Assembly (NCBI GenBank): GCA_905236735.1
Contig: CAJOOU010000175.1
Location: forward strand, 1-6,820
DNA from: an uncultured Eubacterium sp.
GTDB lineage: Bacteria > Bacillota > Clostridia > Lachnospirales > Lachnospiraceae
Length of the DNA: 6,820 bases
Direction: 5' to 3'
In this document: piece after piece, positions 1 through 6,428 of the stretch
Layout of the letters: each line of letters opens with the position of its first letter
How positions within the stretch are numbered: the first letter of the stretch is position 1
Notes under the pieces: model-generated
Seen by the model: only the letters and a program-made list of their open reading frames with translations
What the model was told of the DNA's origin: nothing
Databases searched by the model: none
Made by a program: the position numbers and the translations under genes

Positions 1-119
1 GCTATCTCATTGTCAACCTTTACCTCTACTTCACCTGCTCCGCCGAGCTCACCTATCGCCTTTTTAGCCATAACCACCGGCATGGGGCAGGCTTTTCCCA
101 TAGCATCTACTGTAATCAT
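1..119 (-). CDS. yedF: YedF, TusA/SirA-like selenium metabolism protein (N-terminal part, runs off the window)
   Basis: The first 39 codons are visible and read MITVDAMGKACPMPVVMAKK and onward, ending near VDNEI at the window edge. The Cys-Pro-x-Pro motif (CPMP, Cys11) after a short beta strand is the signature of the TusA/SirA/YedF fold. In TusA that cysteine carries persulfide sulfur. In Sec-using Clostridia the longer YedF proteins sit with selA, selB and selD and are annotated as selenium metabolism proteins, but their biochemical role is not firmly established; transfer or handling of selenium is inference. The ATG overlaps the selB stop as ATGA, and a strong AAAGGAGG lies 7 bases upstream, so the start is secure and translation is probably coupled to selB. 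The C-terminal part is not visible, so a single-domain TusA cannot be formally excluded, although the sel context favours YedF. Confidence 0.88.
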   Translation of the reverse strand, partial: MITVDAMGKACPMPVVMAKKAIGELGGAGEVEVKVDNEI

Positions 120-2047
120 TTGTTTTCCTCCTTTACTCTTAAGATGTGTGCATCTCCTATTCTTCTTGTAACCGCAGTCCTATCCCAGTATTCCAGATAG
201 AGCTGGGCGTATTTTCTTGAAAAATCCATGGCTTCTTTGAGCCCTGCCAAAGTAACCTCCTCATTTACCCCTGAAAGTTCCTTAAATTTATTGAGTACAA
301 TTTCTTCGTATTTTTTCAAAACCGCATTTTTATCCGAAAGGTTTACAAGTATTCCGTCTCTTCTGAGCCTTAAGGCTATCATATTATAATCATCTGCCCT
401 GTCACTGAAGTTTTCGGCTACAACCTTATCGTCCGGCGATTTTACTCCCGCCTCTTCATAAAATGCAATGACTTCTTCCCTTAATTTTTCCTGCTCGGGA
501 GTATATAGTATTTCAAAATCCGCCAGAGCTGCCTCTCCTGCACTAATCTTTATTCTGCCTGTCTTTTCATAATACAAAAGCACTCTGTCGCAGTCCGCCT
601 TGCCCTCAAAAGGAAGAGTCTTTCTGAGCTGCGCCTGGTTAATACCTCCGAGCAGAGGATTCTCTTTATGAAATTTTCTTAAAGCATCCTCCACATCATT
701 AAACACCACATCAAGGAGGCTTTTTGAAGTAAACTTCTTGTTTTCGTCGAAATCATCGGCATCAGGAAATACAATATTTCCGTTCTGATACAGTTCCCTG
801 ATTTTTTCGGTCATATCCTGAGCCGATATATTCTCGCTGTCTGCCAGAGTCTTTATATCCCAAAGCGAAGTTTTACTTTGCGAAATGCGTTCCATAAGTC
901 TCTCACCCGGCGACTGCGTGCTCAAAGATTGCAGCCGCTTTATAACTTCTTTCCGGTTCCGGCTGTGCTTTTTAGCATTGGCATCTATTATGACTCCGCC
1001 GCCTATTGTGATTACAGGCGAGAAAAATCTCAAAATAAAATTATCTCCGTTTCTTACCGCAACTTCCTTATTAAACATAAGCTGTACAAAAGCCTCATCG
1101 CCCGGTCCCAGTTCATCATTTTCCAAAAGCCTTATCTTGCACACGGCCTCCTGTGCTCCATGATAAAAATGAAGCTGCGAGTTATGTATTATCAGATACT
1201 GCGAACTGTCCGTAATCCTTACCCTTGCATCTATACACCCGGTAAGTACCATAGAGCCCGGACTGCTTAATGTATCTCCCCTTGATATATCCTTTTTTTC
1301 CACTCCCGAAAGATTAAGTGCCAGCCTCATGCCCGCTTCACCGCGCTTGATTTTTTTATCATGGTTTTGCACTTCCCTGATTCTGACTGTTCTTTCTCCG
1401 GGATATATCTGTGCCTCATCTCCGGCTCTGACACATCCGTCTACAAGGGTTCCTGTTACCACGCTGCCGAATCCTTTTACGGTAAATACCCTGTCTATAG
1501 GCAGTCTGAAAGGTCTGTCTTTCCTTTTGGAATCAGTTTCTTCTATTTCCTTTAAAATAATGCTCTTAAGTTCTTCTATGCCCTCTCCCGTCTCACTCGA
1601 AACTACGGCAAAGGGGGCATCCTTAAGAAATGTGCCGCTTACCTGCTCTTTAATATCGGCCTTCATCTCATCTATCCATTCCTTATCGACAAGGTCTGAT
1701 TTGGTCAGAACTATTATACCCTTTCTGATATTTAAAAGAGTGAGTATATCAAGGTGTTCTCTTGTCTGCGGCATTATGCCCTCGTCCGCCGCAATGCACA
1801 GAAGTACAATATCTATCCCTGTTGCACCGGCAATCATGTTTTTGACAAACTTCTCGTGTCCCGGTACATCTATGATACTTGCGGTAACATTATCCCCCAG
1901 CGAGAGATTGGCATATCCGTTTTCAATTGTTATTCCCCGCCGTTTTTCTTCCTTGAGTCTGTCCGTGTCTTTTCCCGTAAGAGAAATTGTAAGGGCGGTT
2001 TTGCCGTGGTCAACATGACCTGCCGTACCGATAATAAAATGTTTCAT
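116..2047 (-). CDS. selB: SelB, selenocysteine-specific translation elongation factor
   Basis: This is a 643-residue EF-Tu-like GTPase, close to the usual SelB length of about 610-640. SelB binds GTP, Sec-tRNA-Sec and the mRNA SECIS hairpin and delivers selenocysteine to in-frame UGA codons at the ribosome. Visible GTPase motifs are the P-loop GHVDHGKT (10-17), switch I RGITIENGYA (37-46), G3 DVPGH (60-64), G4 TKSD (115-118; SelB has T where EF-Tu has N) and a G5-like VSSETGEG. A beta-barrel domain II follows (FTVKGFGSVVTGTL), then domain III. The C-terminal half is the SelB-specific winged-helix extension that reads the SECIS; its last repeat carries SRKYAQLYLEYWDRTAVTRR, typical of the final winged helix. 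The ATG at 2047 gives the canonical MKHFIIGTAGHVDHGKT start, 12 bases after selA, with a weak GAGG 4 bases upstream. The stop is TGA and overlaps yedF. Confidence 0.97.
   Translation of the reverse strand: MKHFIIGTAGHVDHGKTALTISLTGKDTDRLKEEKRRGITIENGYANLSLGDNVTASIIDVPGHEKFVKNMIAGATGIDIVLLCIAADEGIMPQTREHLDILTLLNIRKGIIVLTKSDLVDKEWIDEMKADIKEQVSGTFLKDAPFAVVSSETGEGIEELKSIILKEIEETDSKRKDRPFRLPIDRVFTVKGFGSVVTGTLVDGCVRAGDEAQIYPGERTVRIREVQNHDKKIKRGEAGMRLALNLSGVEKKDISRGDTLSSPGSMVLTGCIDARVRITDSSQYLIIHNSQLHFYHGAQEAVCKIRLLENDELGPGDEAFVQLMFNKEVAVRNGDNFILRFFSPVITIGGGVIIDANAKKHSRNRKEVIKRLQSLSTQSPGERLMERISQSKTSLWDIKTLADSENISAQDMTEKIRELYQNGNIVFPDADDFDENKKFTSKSLLDVVFNDVEDALRKFHKENPLLGGINQAQLRKTLPFEGKADCDRVLLYYEKTGRIKISAGEAALADFEILYTPEQEKLREEVIAFYEEAGVKSPDDKVVAENFSDRADDYNMIALRLRRDGILVNLSDKNAVLKKYEEIVLNKFKELSGVNEEVTLAGLKEAMDFSRKYAQLYLEYWDRTAVTRRIGDAHILRVKEENK
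127..134 (-). promoter_or_regulatory. Shine-Dalgarno site of yedF inside the end of selB
   Basis: On the minus strand AAAGGAGG lies 7 bases before the yedF ATG and within the last codons of selB. It is much closer to consensus than the selB or selA sites. It fixes the yedF start and suggests that the downstream gene can be translated at least as well as selB despite the 4-base overlap. Confidence 0.8.
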
Positions 2048-2059
2048 ATAACCTCATCA

Positions 2060-3454
2060 TTACAATCCTGTAATAGCTTCAACTATCTCATACTCATCCT
2101 CCGGCATAAGTGTTCTTACGGAGATGAGAACTCCTCCGTTATATATTCTTGAGATAATAGGAACAGCATTTTTTCTGAGTTTTTCTTCAATCTCATCCGC
2201 ACTCAAATCTTCCGCTCGTATCTCAAGAGCATATCCCGGCAGATATACTCCGGGCATTGAACCTCCGCCCGGTTCATCCTCAGTGTTTACTATTTTTATG
2301 TCAACCTTTTCCCGGATATCTTTTTGCACCTCACTCAAAATAAATTCAGCCTTTTTTTTAAGTTCATCATCTTTGGCAAAGAGCATATTAAGGGCCGGTA
2401 TCTTTTTTATTGCTACCGGATAATCCTTATAATACCTGAGCGTTTTCTCAAGCACGCATAAATCAAGCTTATCCGTTCTAAACATTCTGGTAAAAGGATT
2501 CTTTTTAACCTTCTCAATATCCGGTTTATTACCGAGAATTATTCCCGCCTGTGTGCTTCCGAAAATCTTATCTCCCGAAAAGCAGACTATATCACACCCT
2601 GCATCCACACAGCTTTTTACGCTCGGCACCTGACCTTTTAAAGCTCCGGGCAGAAAGCTGTCGGTCATAAAAGCTGCCCCGAGGTCGAAAATAACCTTTA
2701 CTCCTCTGTTTTTTCCAAGTTCGCATAGTTCATTTATGTCAACTTCTTCGGTGAACCCTATCACCTTGAAATTGGAATTGTGAACCTTTAATATAATTTC
2801 CGCATTATTCTCATCTATTGCCCTTTCATAGTCAAAAAGATGAGTCTTGTTTGTTGTACCGATTTCCAGCAAATCGGCCCAGCTTCTCTCCATTATTTCA
2901 GGCACTCTGAAAGCTCCGCCTATCTCAACAAGCTCACCTCTTGATATGGCAACATTCTTTTTTTGAGCAAGGGTATTTAATACGAGAAAAACCGCCGCTG
3001 CATTGTTGTTTACCACCATAGCAGCCTCTGCCCCTGTAATATCGCAGAGGAGCTTTTCCACATGGGTATACCTCGAGCCCCTTGCAGCCTTATCCAAATC
3101 ATATTCGAGGGTATTATATCCTGTAAGCTCTGTTACTATATGCTCCGTCATTTCTCTTCCCAAAGGAGCCCTGCCCAGATTGGTATGAAGTACGACGCCC
3201 GTGGCATTAATGACTCTTTTTAAAGAGTAACTGTCAGCCGCACTAATCCTTTTCTTAAGCTCTAGTACTATCTCTTCTTTAGATGGTATTTCACAGATTT
3301 CTCCCTTTAAAGCCGCATCTCTTAACTCGCCAAGATAGCCTTGAACAACCTCTTTTTTCATCTCTCCGCTAAGCTCACTGCCGCAGGAAGTGATTATCTC
3401 ATTATTTAGAATTATGTCAACCTTCGGAAGGTTTCTTAAAATCTCTTTCCCCAT
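2060..3454 (-). CDS. selA: SelA, L-seryl-tRNA(Sec) selenium transferase
   Basis: This is a 464-residue PLP-dependent fold-type I enzyme of normal SelA length. It converts Ser-tRNA-Sec to Sec-tRNA-Sec using selenophosphate, in the cytoplasm as a large ring oligomer in characterised homologues. Visible hallmarks are an N-terminal helical domain, INATGVVLHTNLGRAPLG (82-99), the YDLDKAARGSRYTH stretch (118-131), NNNAAAVFLVLNTL (149-162) and SGDKIFGSTQAG (293-304), in which Lys296 is the expected PLP Schiff-base lysine. The segment usually written DLGSG is DLGAA here (257-261), and the residues after the lysine read GSTQAG where E. coli SelA has GGPQAG; these are modest substitutions and the protein otherwise looks intact. 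The start is ATG 3454 with a purine-rich but weak ribosome site (AGAGAGAAG). The gene follows tRNA-Sec and precedes selB by 12 bases, consistent with one transcript. The stop is TAA. Confidence 0.97.
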   Translation of the reverse strand: MGKEILRNLPKVDIILNNEIITSCGSELSGEMKKEVVQGYLGELRDAALKGEICEIPSKEEIVLELKKRISAADSYSLKRVINATGVVLHTNLGRAPLGREMTEHIVTELTGYNTLEYDLDKAARGSRYTHVEKLLCDITGAEAAMVVNNNAAAVFLVLNTLAQKKNVAISRGELVEIGGAFRVPEIMERSWADLLEIGTTNKTHLFDYERAIDENNAEIILKVHNSNFKVIGFTEEVDINELCELGKNRGVKVIFDLGAAFMTDSFLPGALKGQVPSVKSCVDAGCDIVCFSGDKIFGSTQAGIILGNKPDIEKVKKNPFTRMFRTDKLDLCVLEKTLRYYKDYPVAIKKIPALNMLFAKDDELKKKAEFILSEVQKDIREKVDIKIVNTEDEPGGGSMPGVYLPGYALEIRAEDLSADEIEEKLRKNAVPIISRIYNGGVLISVRTLMPEDEYEIVEAITGL

Positions 3455-3477
3455 ACATCTTCTCTCTTTATATTTAA

Positions 3478-3496
3478 AAGGAAACTTCGTTTCCTT
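3478..3496 (-). terminator. Short hairpin between tRNA-Sec and selA (weak terminator, attenuator or processing signal)
   Basis: On the minus strand AAGGAAAC and GTTTCCTT form a perfect 8-bp stem with a 3-base GAA loop. The T run ending the second arm is only four bases and is followed by AAATATAAAG. This is weaker than a standard intrinsic terminator, so it could end part of the tRNA transcripts while allowing read-through into selA, or it could protect or guide processing of the tRNA 3' end. The position, 9 bases after the encoded CCA, suits any of these. Confidence 0.5.
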
Positions 3497-3498
3497 AC

Positions 3499-3504
3499 AT
3501 TATA
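3499..3504 (-). promoter_or_regulatory. Possible internal -10 element for selA-selB-yedF
   Basis: A perfect TATAAT on the minus strand begins directly after the tRNA CCA end. At 17-base spacing the -35 would be TCGATT inside the T-arm of tRNA-Sec, a poor match to TTGACA. A selAB promoter overlapping the tRNA gene is possible, but an AT-rich spacer could give the same match by chance. Confidence 0.25.
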
Positions 3505-3505
3505 C

Positions 3506-3601
3506 TGGCGGTAACCTGTGAGAATCGAACTCACCCGAGAAGTCAGACTCCTCATACCGGTTTTGAAGACCGGAGGGCACACCAGCCACCCTTAGGCTAC
3601 C
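3506..3601 (-). tRNA. selC: tRNA-Sec (anticodon UCA)
   Basis: The minus strand folds as a bacterial selenocysteine tRNA of 96 nucleotides including an encoded CCA. The acceptor stem is 8 bp, GGTAGCCT with AGGTTACC (one G-U), followed by discriminator G and CCA. The anticodon stem is CCGGT/ACCGG around the loop CTTCAAA, with anticodon TCA at 3566-3564. The long variable arm GAGGAGT...ACTTCTC forms a stem of about 7 bp with one G-U pair. The T arm is GTGAG, loop TTCGATT, CTCAC, giving the 8+5 acceptor/T geometry typical of bacterial tRNA-Sec. It is charged with serine by SerRS and then converted by SelA encoded immediately downstream. The UCA anticodon and 8-bp acceptor exclude tRNA-Ser. Confidence 0.97.
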
Positions 3602-3615
3602 ATACAAGCGATACT

Positions 3616-3644
3616 AGTCTACCACAAATAATACTTTAAATCAA
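3616..3644 (-). promoter_or_regulatory. Promoter for tRNA-Sec and probably the sel operon
   Basis: On the minus strand TTGATT (3644-3639) and TAGACT (3621-3616) are separated by exactly 17 bases. The -10 is preceded by TGG, giving an extended -10 (TGGTAGACT). Transcription would start a few bases before the mature tRNA 5' end at 3601. The element lies within 10-35 bases of the upstream gene's stop, so the sel genes need not depend on read-through from it. Confidence 0.6.
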
Positions 3645-3650
3645 AGCATT

Positions 3651-6305
3651 TCAATTAACAATACGCAAGCGTTTTTCAAGGAACTCATCCAGTTCCTTTA
3701 TGGTCTTTGGGAAATAATCAGTATCAATGTATTCTACCGAATCATCCATGCATTTTACATGCACATAAGCATATCGGTCAGAAACCTTTTTAGTATCACC
3801 ATCTATTTCCACAATCTCCCTTAGCTCGTCTTTCATAATATTGCATCCGCAATAAAAACACTTTCCCTTCTGATGGTCCCATACTTTTCTGTATATTCCG
3901 GTCACGGTTCTTTTGCTTCTGTTTGAAAGCCTTTCATCATAGTATTCCGTATCTATATATGGATTCTTTTTTGTACTAACAGGAATATATTGGGGACTTA
4001 TGGTTTCGCTTATAAAAATAATTCTCGCTTTTTCATCGTTTTTTAATCCATATGTAAATCTTCCATCTGCCCTTTTTACAAAATAATAATTAATAACTCT
4101 TTTTGTGCTCCATGATTTACATCTTTTCTCACTAAACCTCAGCAAATACAGTTTCAAAAAAACATCAATATCCTTAAAGTACTTTTCTGCATCGGAATAT
4201 TTATGGTAATTAGCCCATCCAATAAGTTTTCTGTTAAGCTTTTTTATAAGAGATTTTCTGGTCCCTACATGATTTTCAATTGCCATGCTCAGACCGATTT
4301 TAAATTTTTCAACTGCTCTTTGAGAAGGATACACATATACGGCATTGTTTTCATATATATAATATTTTGACATAAATTCAAATCCCCTATAAACATTTAC
4401 TACTCCGCTTTTTTCTTCCGATAAGGCAAGCCCCCTCTCAAATAAGAACTCTCTAATCAGCAGTCCTACCCTTTCAGCAGTCTCTCTGTTTCTCGTAATA
4501 ACAATAACATCATCAGAAAATCTTATAAGATTTCCATTTGCATAATCAATATCACCCTCAGGATACAGATGTTTGTAAATAAAATCCTGCATACCGTCAA
4601 GTGTCATATTTGCGATTATCGGTGATAACCTTAGTCCAAGTCCTATACCATTATCTTTGGTATAAAGCTGACCTCCCACCAGCCTTCTTGCATCGATGAA
4701 CTCCTTTAACACCTTTTTATTCATCGGTATATTCTCCAAAATCCAATCCTGGCTTATACTTGAATAAAATTGTTTTATATCCGCCTTAAAAGCATAACGA
4801 GGAGGCTCTGTCACCGTATAAGATGATATTCCATATTCGTTAAAAGCCCTTCTTATGTATTCATTTGCATCAAGCTGGCTTCTGCCTTTTCTGTAGGCAA
4901 AAGATTTCTTATCTCCCCACGCTTCCGCTATGGGATCTAAAGTCATTGCATAAAGTGCATTCATTGCCCTGTCATAATAGGTCGCTATCTGCACTATTCT
5001 TGTCTTTTTGCCATTATTAAGGTGCAAATCTATTCGCGGCATTGCGTGATAATTCTTTTGAGTAAGTGAAAGGGCCGCTTTAAATTTTTCATCAGGGCTT
5101 GACCATGCCACACCGTCTATTCCCGGAGTTGTGCCATAATTACATACAAATCTTACCGCCAATAGTTTTGCTTCAATACAGCCCGATATTTTATTTTGAT
5201 AATATTTTATTTTATCTTTATCTCCGGCATAGGCGGCATAAGCTAATTTTTTTTGGAAATTCTTTACATGCTCCTCGGTTTTTTCCCAGTCAATACTTTC
5301 CCAAATTTGCGACAAATCCGCCTTGCTTAGTGAATTAAACATTTCGGTTCTGGGCGTTTCAAAAAGTACCTTCAGCTCATATCCTTTTTCGAGCCTGTAA
5401 AATTCTTCTTTTTCTTTAAAAATGCTCAGTTCCCTTTTTCTTATCTCTGCATACGGAACACTTATTTCCATAACTATAGGCAAATGGTCTGAGCCCTTAA
5501 TTTTAGATAAAATATTGCTTTCCTTTAGGCTTTTCTCCATTCTTGTATCCAAAAGAAAATAATCCAATCTTCTGCCCTTTTTGTCAAGTTTATCCTCGTA
5601 CTTATGAGACCACCATGTAAACCCCGTTGCATCAGGATGTAAATACCTGTATGTATCGATCAAACCTATGTCAAGCATAGCCCAGATTCTTTCTCTTTCT
5701 TCGGTAGCAAAGCCATACTTTATCTGCATCTCCCAATCCCTGTCAACTTTAAAATCGTTTCCACTTAAGGTGACATTCAGATCTCCGCATATAATAACAG
5801 GCTTTTTTGCCTTAAGGGACGCCACATATATGAGCAATCTAATATCCCACTTTTTCCTATACTCAAGTCGTTCAATACAAAAAAGAGAATTCGGCACATA
5901 ACAGTTAATAAAATAAAATGTTTCAAATTCAAGTGTAATAATGCGCCCTTCATAGTCAAATTCTTCCTCTAAAACCTTATCCGAATTAAAGTCCTCTTCA
6001 TTTAAATATGTATCATCATATAGTCCTTCAATCAGATTTCTGATATGTTCCGCATTATCTCCATACGACATATCATAATATACATTAAGCGGTTTCCACC
6101 TGCTCATTACTGCGGTACCGGAATATCCCTTCTTTTTGGAAAATGACCAATAGCAGTAATAACCTTCTTTTTCTATGTCGGATAATCTTTCCGTTACCTT
6201 GGTTTCCTGAAACGAATAAATATCAGCATTTACATTAAGCAATTCATCCAAACCTGCTTTCCGCGCCGCTCTCATCCCGTTAACATTCCATGATATAAAT
6301 TTCAT
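3651..6305 (-). CDS. Exonuclease III (AP endonuclease) - group II intron-type reverse transcriptase - HNH-like fusion protein
   Basis: This is an 884-residue fusion. Residues 1-281 form a complete ExoIII/EEP nuclease: WNVNG (Asn7), QET (Glu34), YVPNS (Tyr136), GDLN (Asp175, Asn177), LDYF (Asp248) and GSDH (Asp273, His274) are all present, so the AP-endonuclease/3'-exonuclease catalytic set looks intact. It carries about 30-40 extra acidic residues around 79-116. Residues about 315-650 form an RT with the RT0 region and order of group II intron proteins: GTTPGIDGV (391-399), RAMNALYAMTLDPIAE, RKGRS, motif A ADIKQF (Asp509), SPIIANMTLDG, and motif C FSDD (596-599, usually YADD). RT4 lacks the usual PQG. 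A maturase X domain follows (LNRKLIGWANYHKY), then KNPYIDTEYYDERL and a Cys module (C816, C819, H849, C852). The start is ATG 6305 with GGGAG 9 bases upstream; the TTG nine codons earlier lacks support. The function is unknown; nicking followed by cDNA synthesis or DNA repair is inference. Confidence 0.9.
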   Translation of the reverse strand: MKFISWNVNGMRAARKAGLDELLNVNADIYSFQETKVTERLSDIEKEGYYCYWSFSKKKGYSGTAVMSRWKPLNVYYDMSYGDNAEHIRNLIEGLYDDTYLNEEDFNSDKVLEEEFDYEGRIITLEFETFYFINCYVPNSLFCIERLEYRKKWDIRLLIYVASLKAKKPVIICGDLNVTLSGNDFKVDRDWEMQIKYGFATEERERIWAMLDIGLIDTYRYLHPDATGFTWWSHKYEDKLDKKGRRLDYFLLDTRMEKSLKESNILSKIKGSDHLPIVMEISVPYAEIRKRELSIFKEKEEFYRLEKGYELKVLFETPRTEMFNSLSKADLSQIWESIDWEKTEEHVKNFQKKLAYAAYAGDKDKIKYYQNKISGCIEAKLLAVRFVCNYGTTPGIDGVAWSSPDEKFKAALSLTQKNYHAMPRIDLHLNNGKKTRIVQIATYYDRAMNALYAMTLDPIAEAWGDKKSFAYRKGRSQLDANEYIRRAFNEYGISSYTVTEPPRYAFKADIKQFYSSISQDWILENIPMNKKVLKEFIDARRLVGGQLYTKDNGIGLGLRLSPIIANMTLDGMQDFIYKHLYPEGDIDYANGNLIRFSDDVIVITRNRETAERVGLLIREFLFERGLALSEEKSGVVNVYRGFEFMSKYYIYENNAVYVYPSQRAVEKFKIGLSMAIENHVGTRKSLIKKLNRKLIGWANYHKYSDAEKYFKDIDVFLKLYLLRFSEKRCKSWSTKRVINYYFVKRADGRFTYGLKNDEKARIIFISETISPQYIPVSTKKNPYIDTEYYDERLSNRSKRTVTGIYRKVWDHQKGKCFYCGCNIMKDELREIVEIDGDTKKVSDRYAYVHVKCMDDSVEYIDTDYFPKTIKELDEFLEKRLRIVN

Positions 6306-6314
6306 AAGCCCATA

Positions 6315-6319
6315 CTCCC
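6315..6319 (-). promoter_or_regulatory. Shine-Dalgarno site deciding the start of the ExoIII-RT gene
   Basis: GGGAG on the minus strand lies 9 bases before ATG 6305. That ATG begins with MKFISWNVNG, exactly where ExoIII proteins begin. An in-frame TTG at 6332 would place this site inside the coding region and add nine residues with no family match. Confidence 0.65.
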
Positions 6320-6322
6320 AAT

Positions 6323-6336
6323 ATATTTGCAAATAT
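6323..6336. repeat. 14-base perfect palindrome close to the ExoIII-RT start
   Basis: ATATTTG and CAAATAT abut to form a perfect dyad 18-31 bases upstream of the ATG. It is AT-rich, so part of it may be chance. It could be a protein-binding dyad or a weak hairpin near the ribosome site. Confidence 0.35.
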
Positions 6337-6355
6337 CAGTAGTAATTTTACCACA

Positions 6356-6400
6356 ATGCAACGAGCCAAGCGCAAGTTTACTTGCATTTGGCGACTGCAT
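6356..6400 (-). promoter_or_regulatory. 45-base stem-loop in the ExoIII-RT mRNA leader
   Basis: Three nested helices line up on the minus strand: ATGCA/TGCAT outermost, GCCAA/TTGGC in the middle and GCAAG/CTTGC innermost, closed by a TAAA loop. The middle and inner helices are joined by one mismatch and one G-U pair; the outer and middle ones are separated by a small internal loop. No U-tract follows, so a simple terminator is unlikely. It lies between the putative promoter and the start codon, so it would be transcribed as 5' leader. A regulatory structure or an RNA bound by the RT is possible; the sequence matches no riboswitch class I recognise. Confidence 0.5.
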
Positions 6401-6404
6401 AGTG

Positions 6405-6428
6405 ATAATAGCCGCTAGCGGCTATTAT
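6405..6428. promoter_or_regulatory. Perfect 24-base palindrome over the promoter (candidate operator)
   Basis: The half-site ATAATAGCCGCT is followed without spacer by its exact reverse complement. It covers five of the six -10 bases and the expected transcription start of the ExoIII-RT promoter, the classical position for a repressor operator. As RNA it could form a GC-cored hairpin, but no U-tract follows on either strand, so a terminator is less likely. Confidence 0.5.

Noticed and set aside
878..2152. Several plus-strand open frames of 60-230 codons opposite selB and selA
   Set aside because: They are antisense to well-conserved coding regions, have no recognisable domains and are low-complexity in composition, so they are shadow frames.
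3602..3653. The TGA ending the ExoIII-RT gene as a selenocysteine codon
   Set aside because: Read-through adds only four codons before TAA, and no SECIS-like hairpin follows; the protein already ends in a complete helix-like tail.
3651..6305. Retron, diversity-generating retroelement or CRISPR-associated RT
   Set aside because: The RT0 region, maturase X domain and C-terminal Cys module are group II-type. No variable-repeat pair, no msr/msd-type inverted-repeat pair flanking the gene and no CRISPR repeats are visible.
6306..6332. A longer start (TTG at 6332) for the ExoIII-RT gene
   Set aside because: The codon is TTG, it lies within the 14-base palindrome, the nine added residues have no family match, and ATG 6305 has a GGGAG site and the canonical ExoIII N-terminus.
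6405..6428. The 24-base palindrome as the LRR gene's intrinsic terminator
   Set aside because: It is over 100 bases beyond the LRR stop, has no U-tract on either side, and overlaps a consensus extended -10 element.
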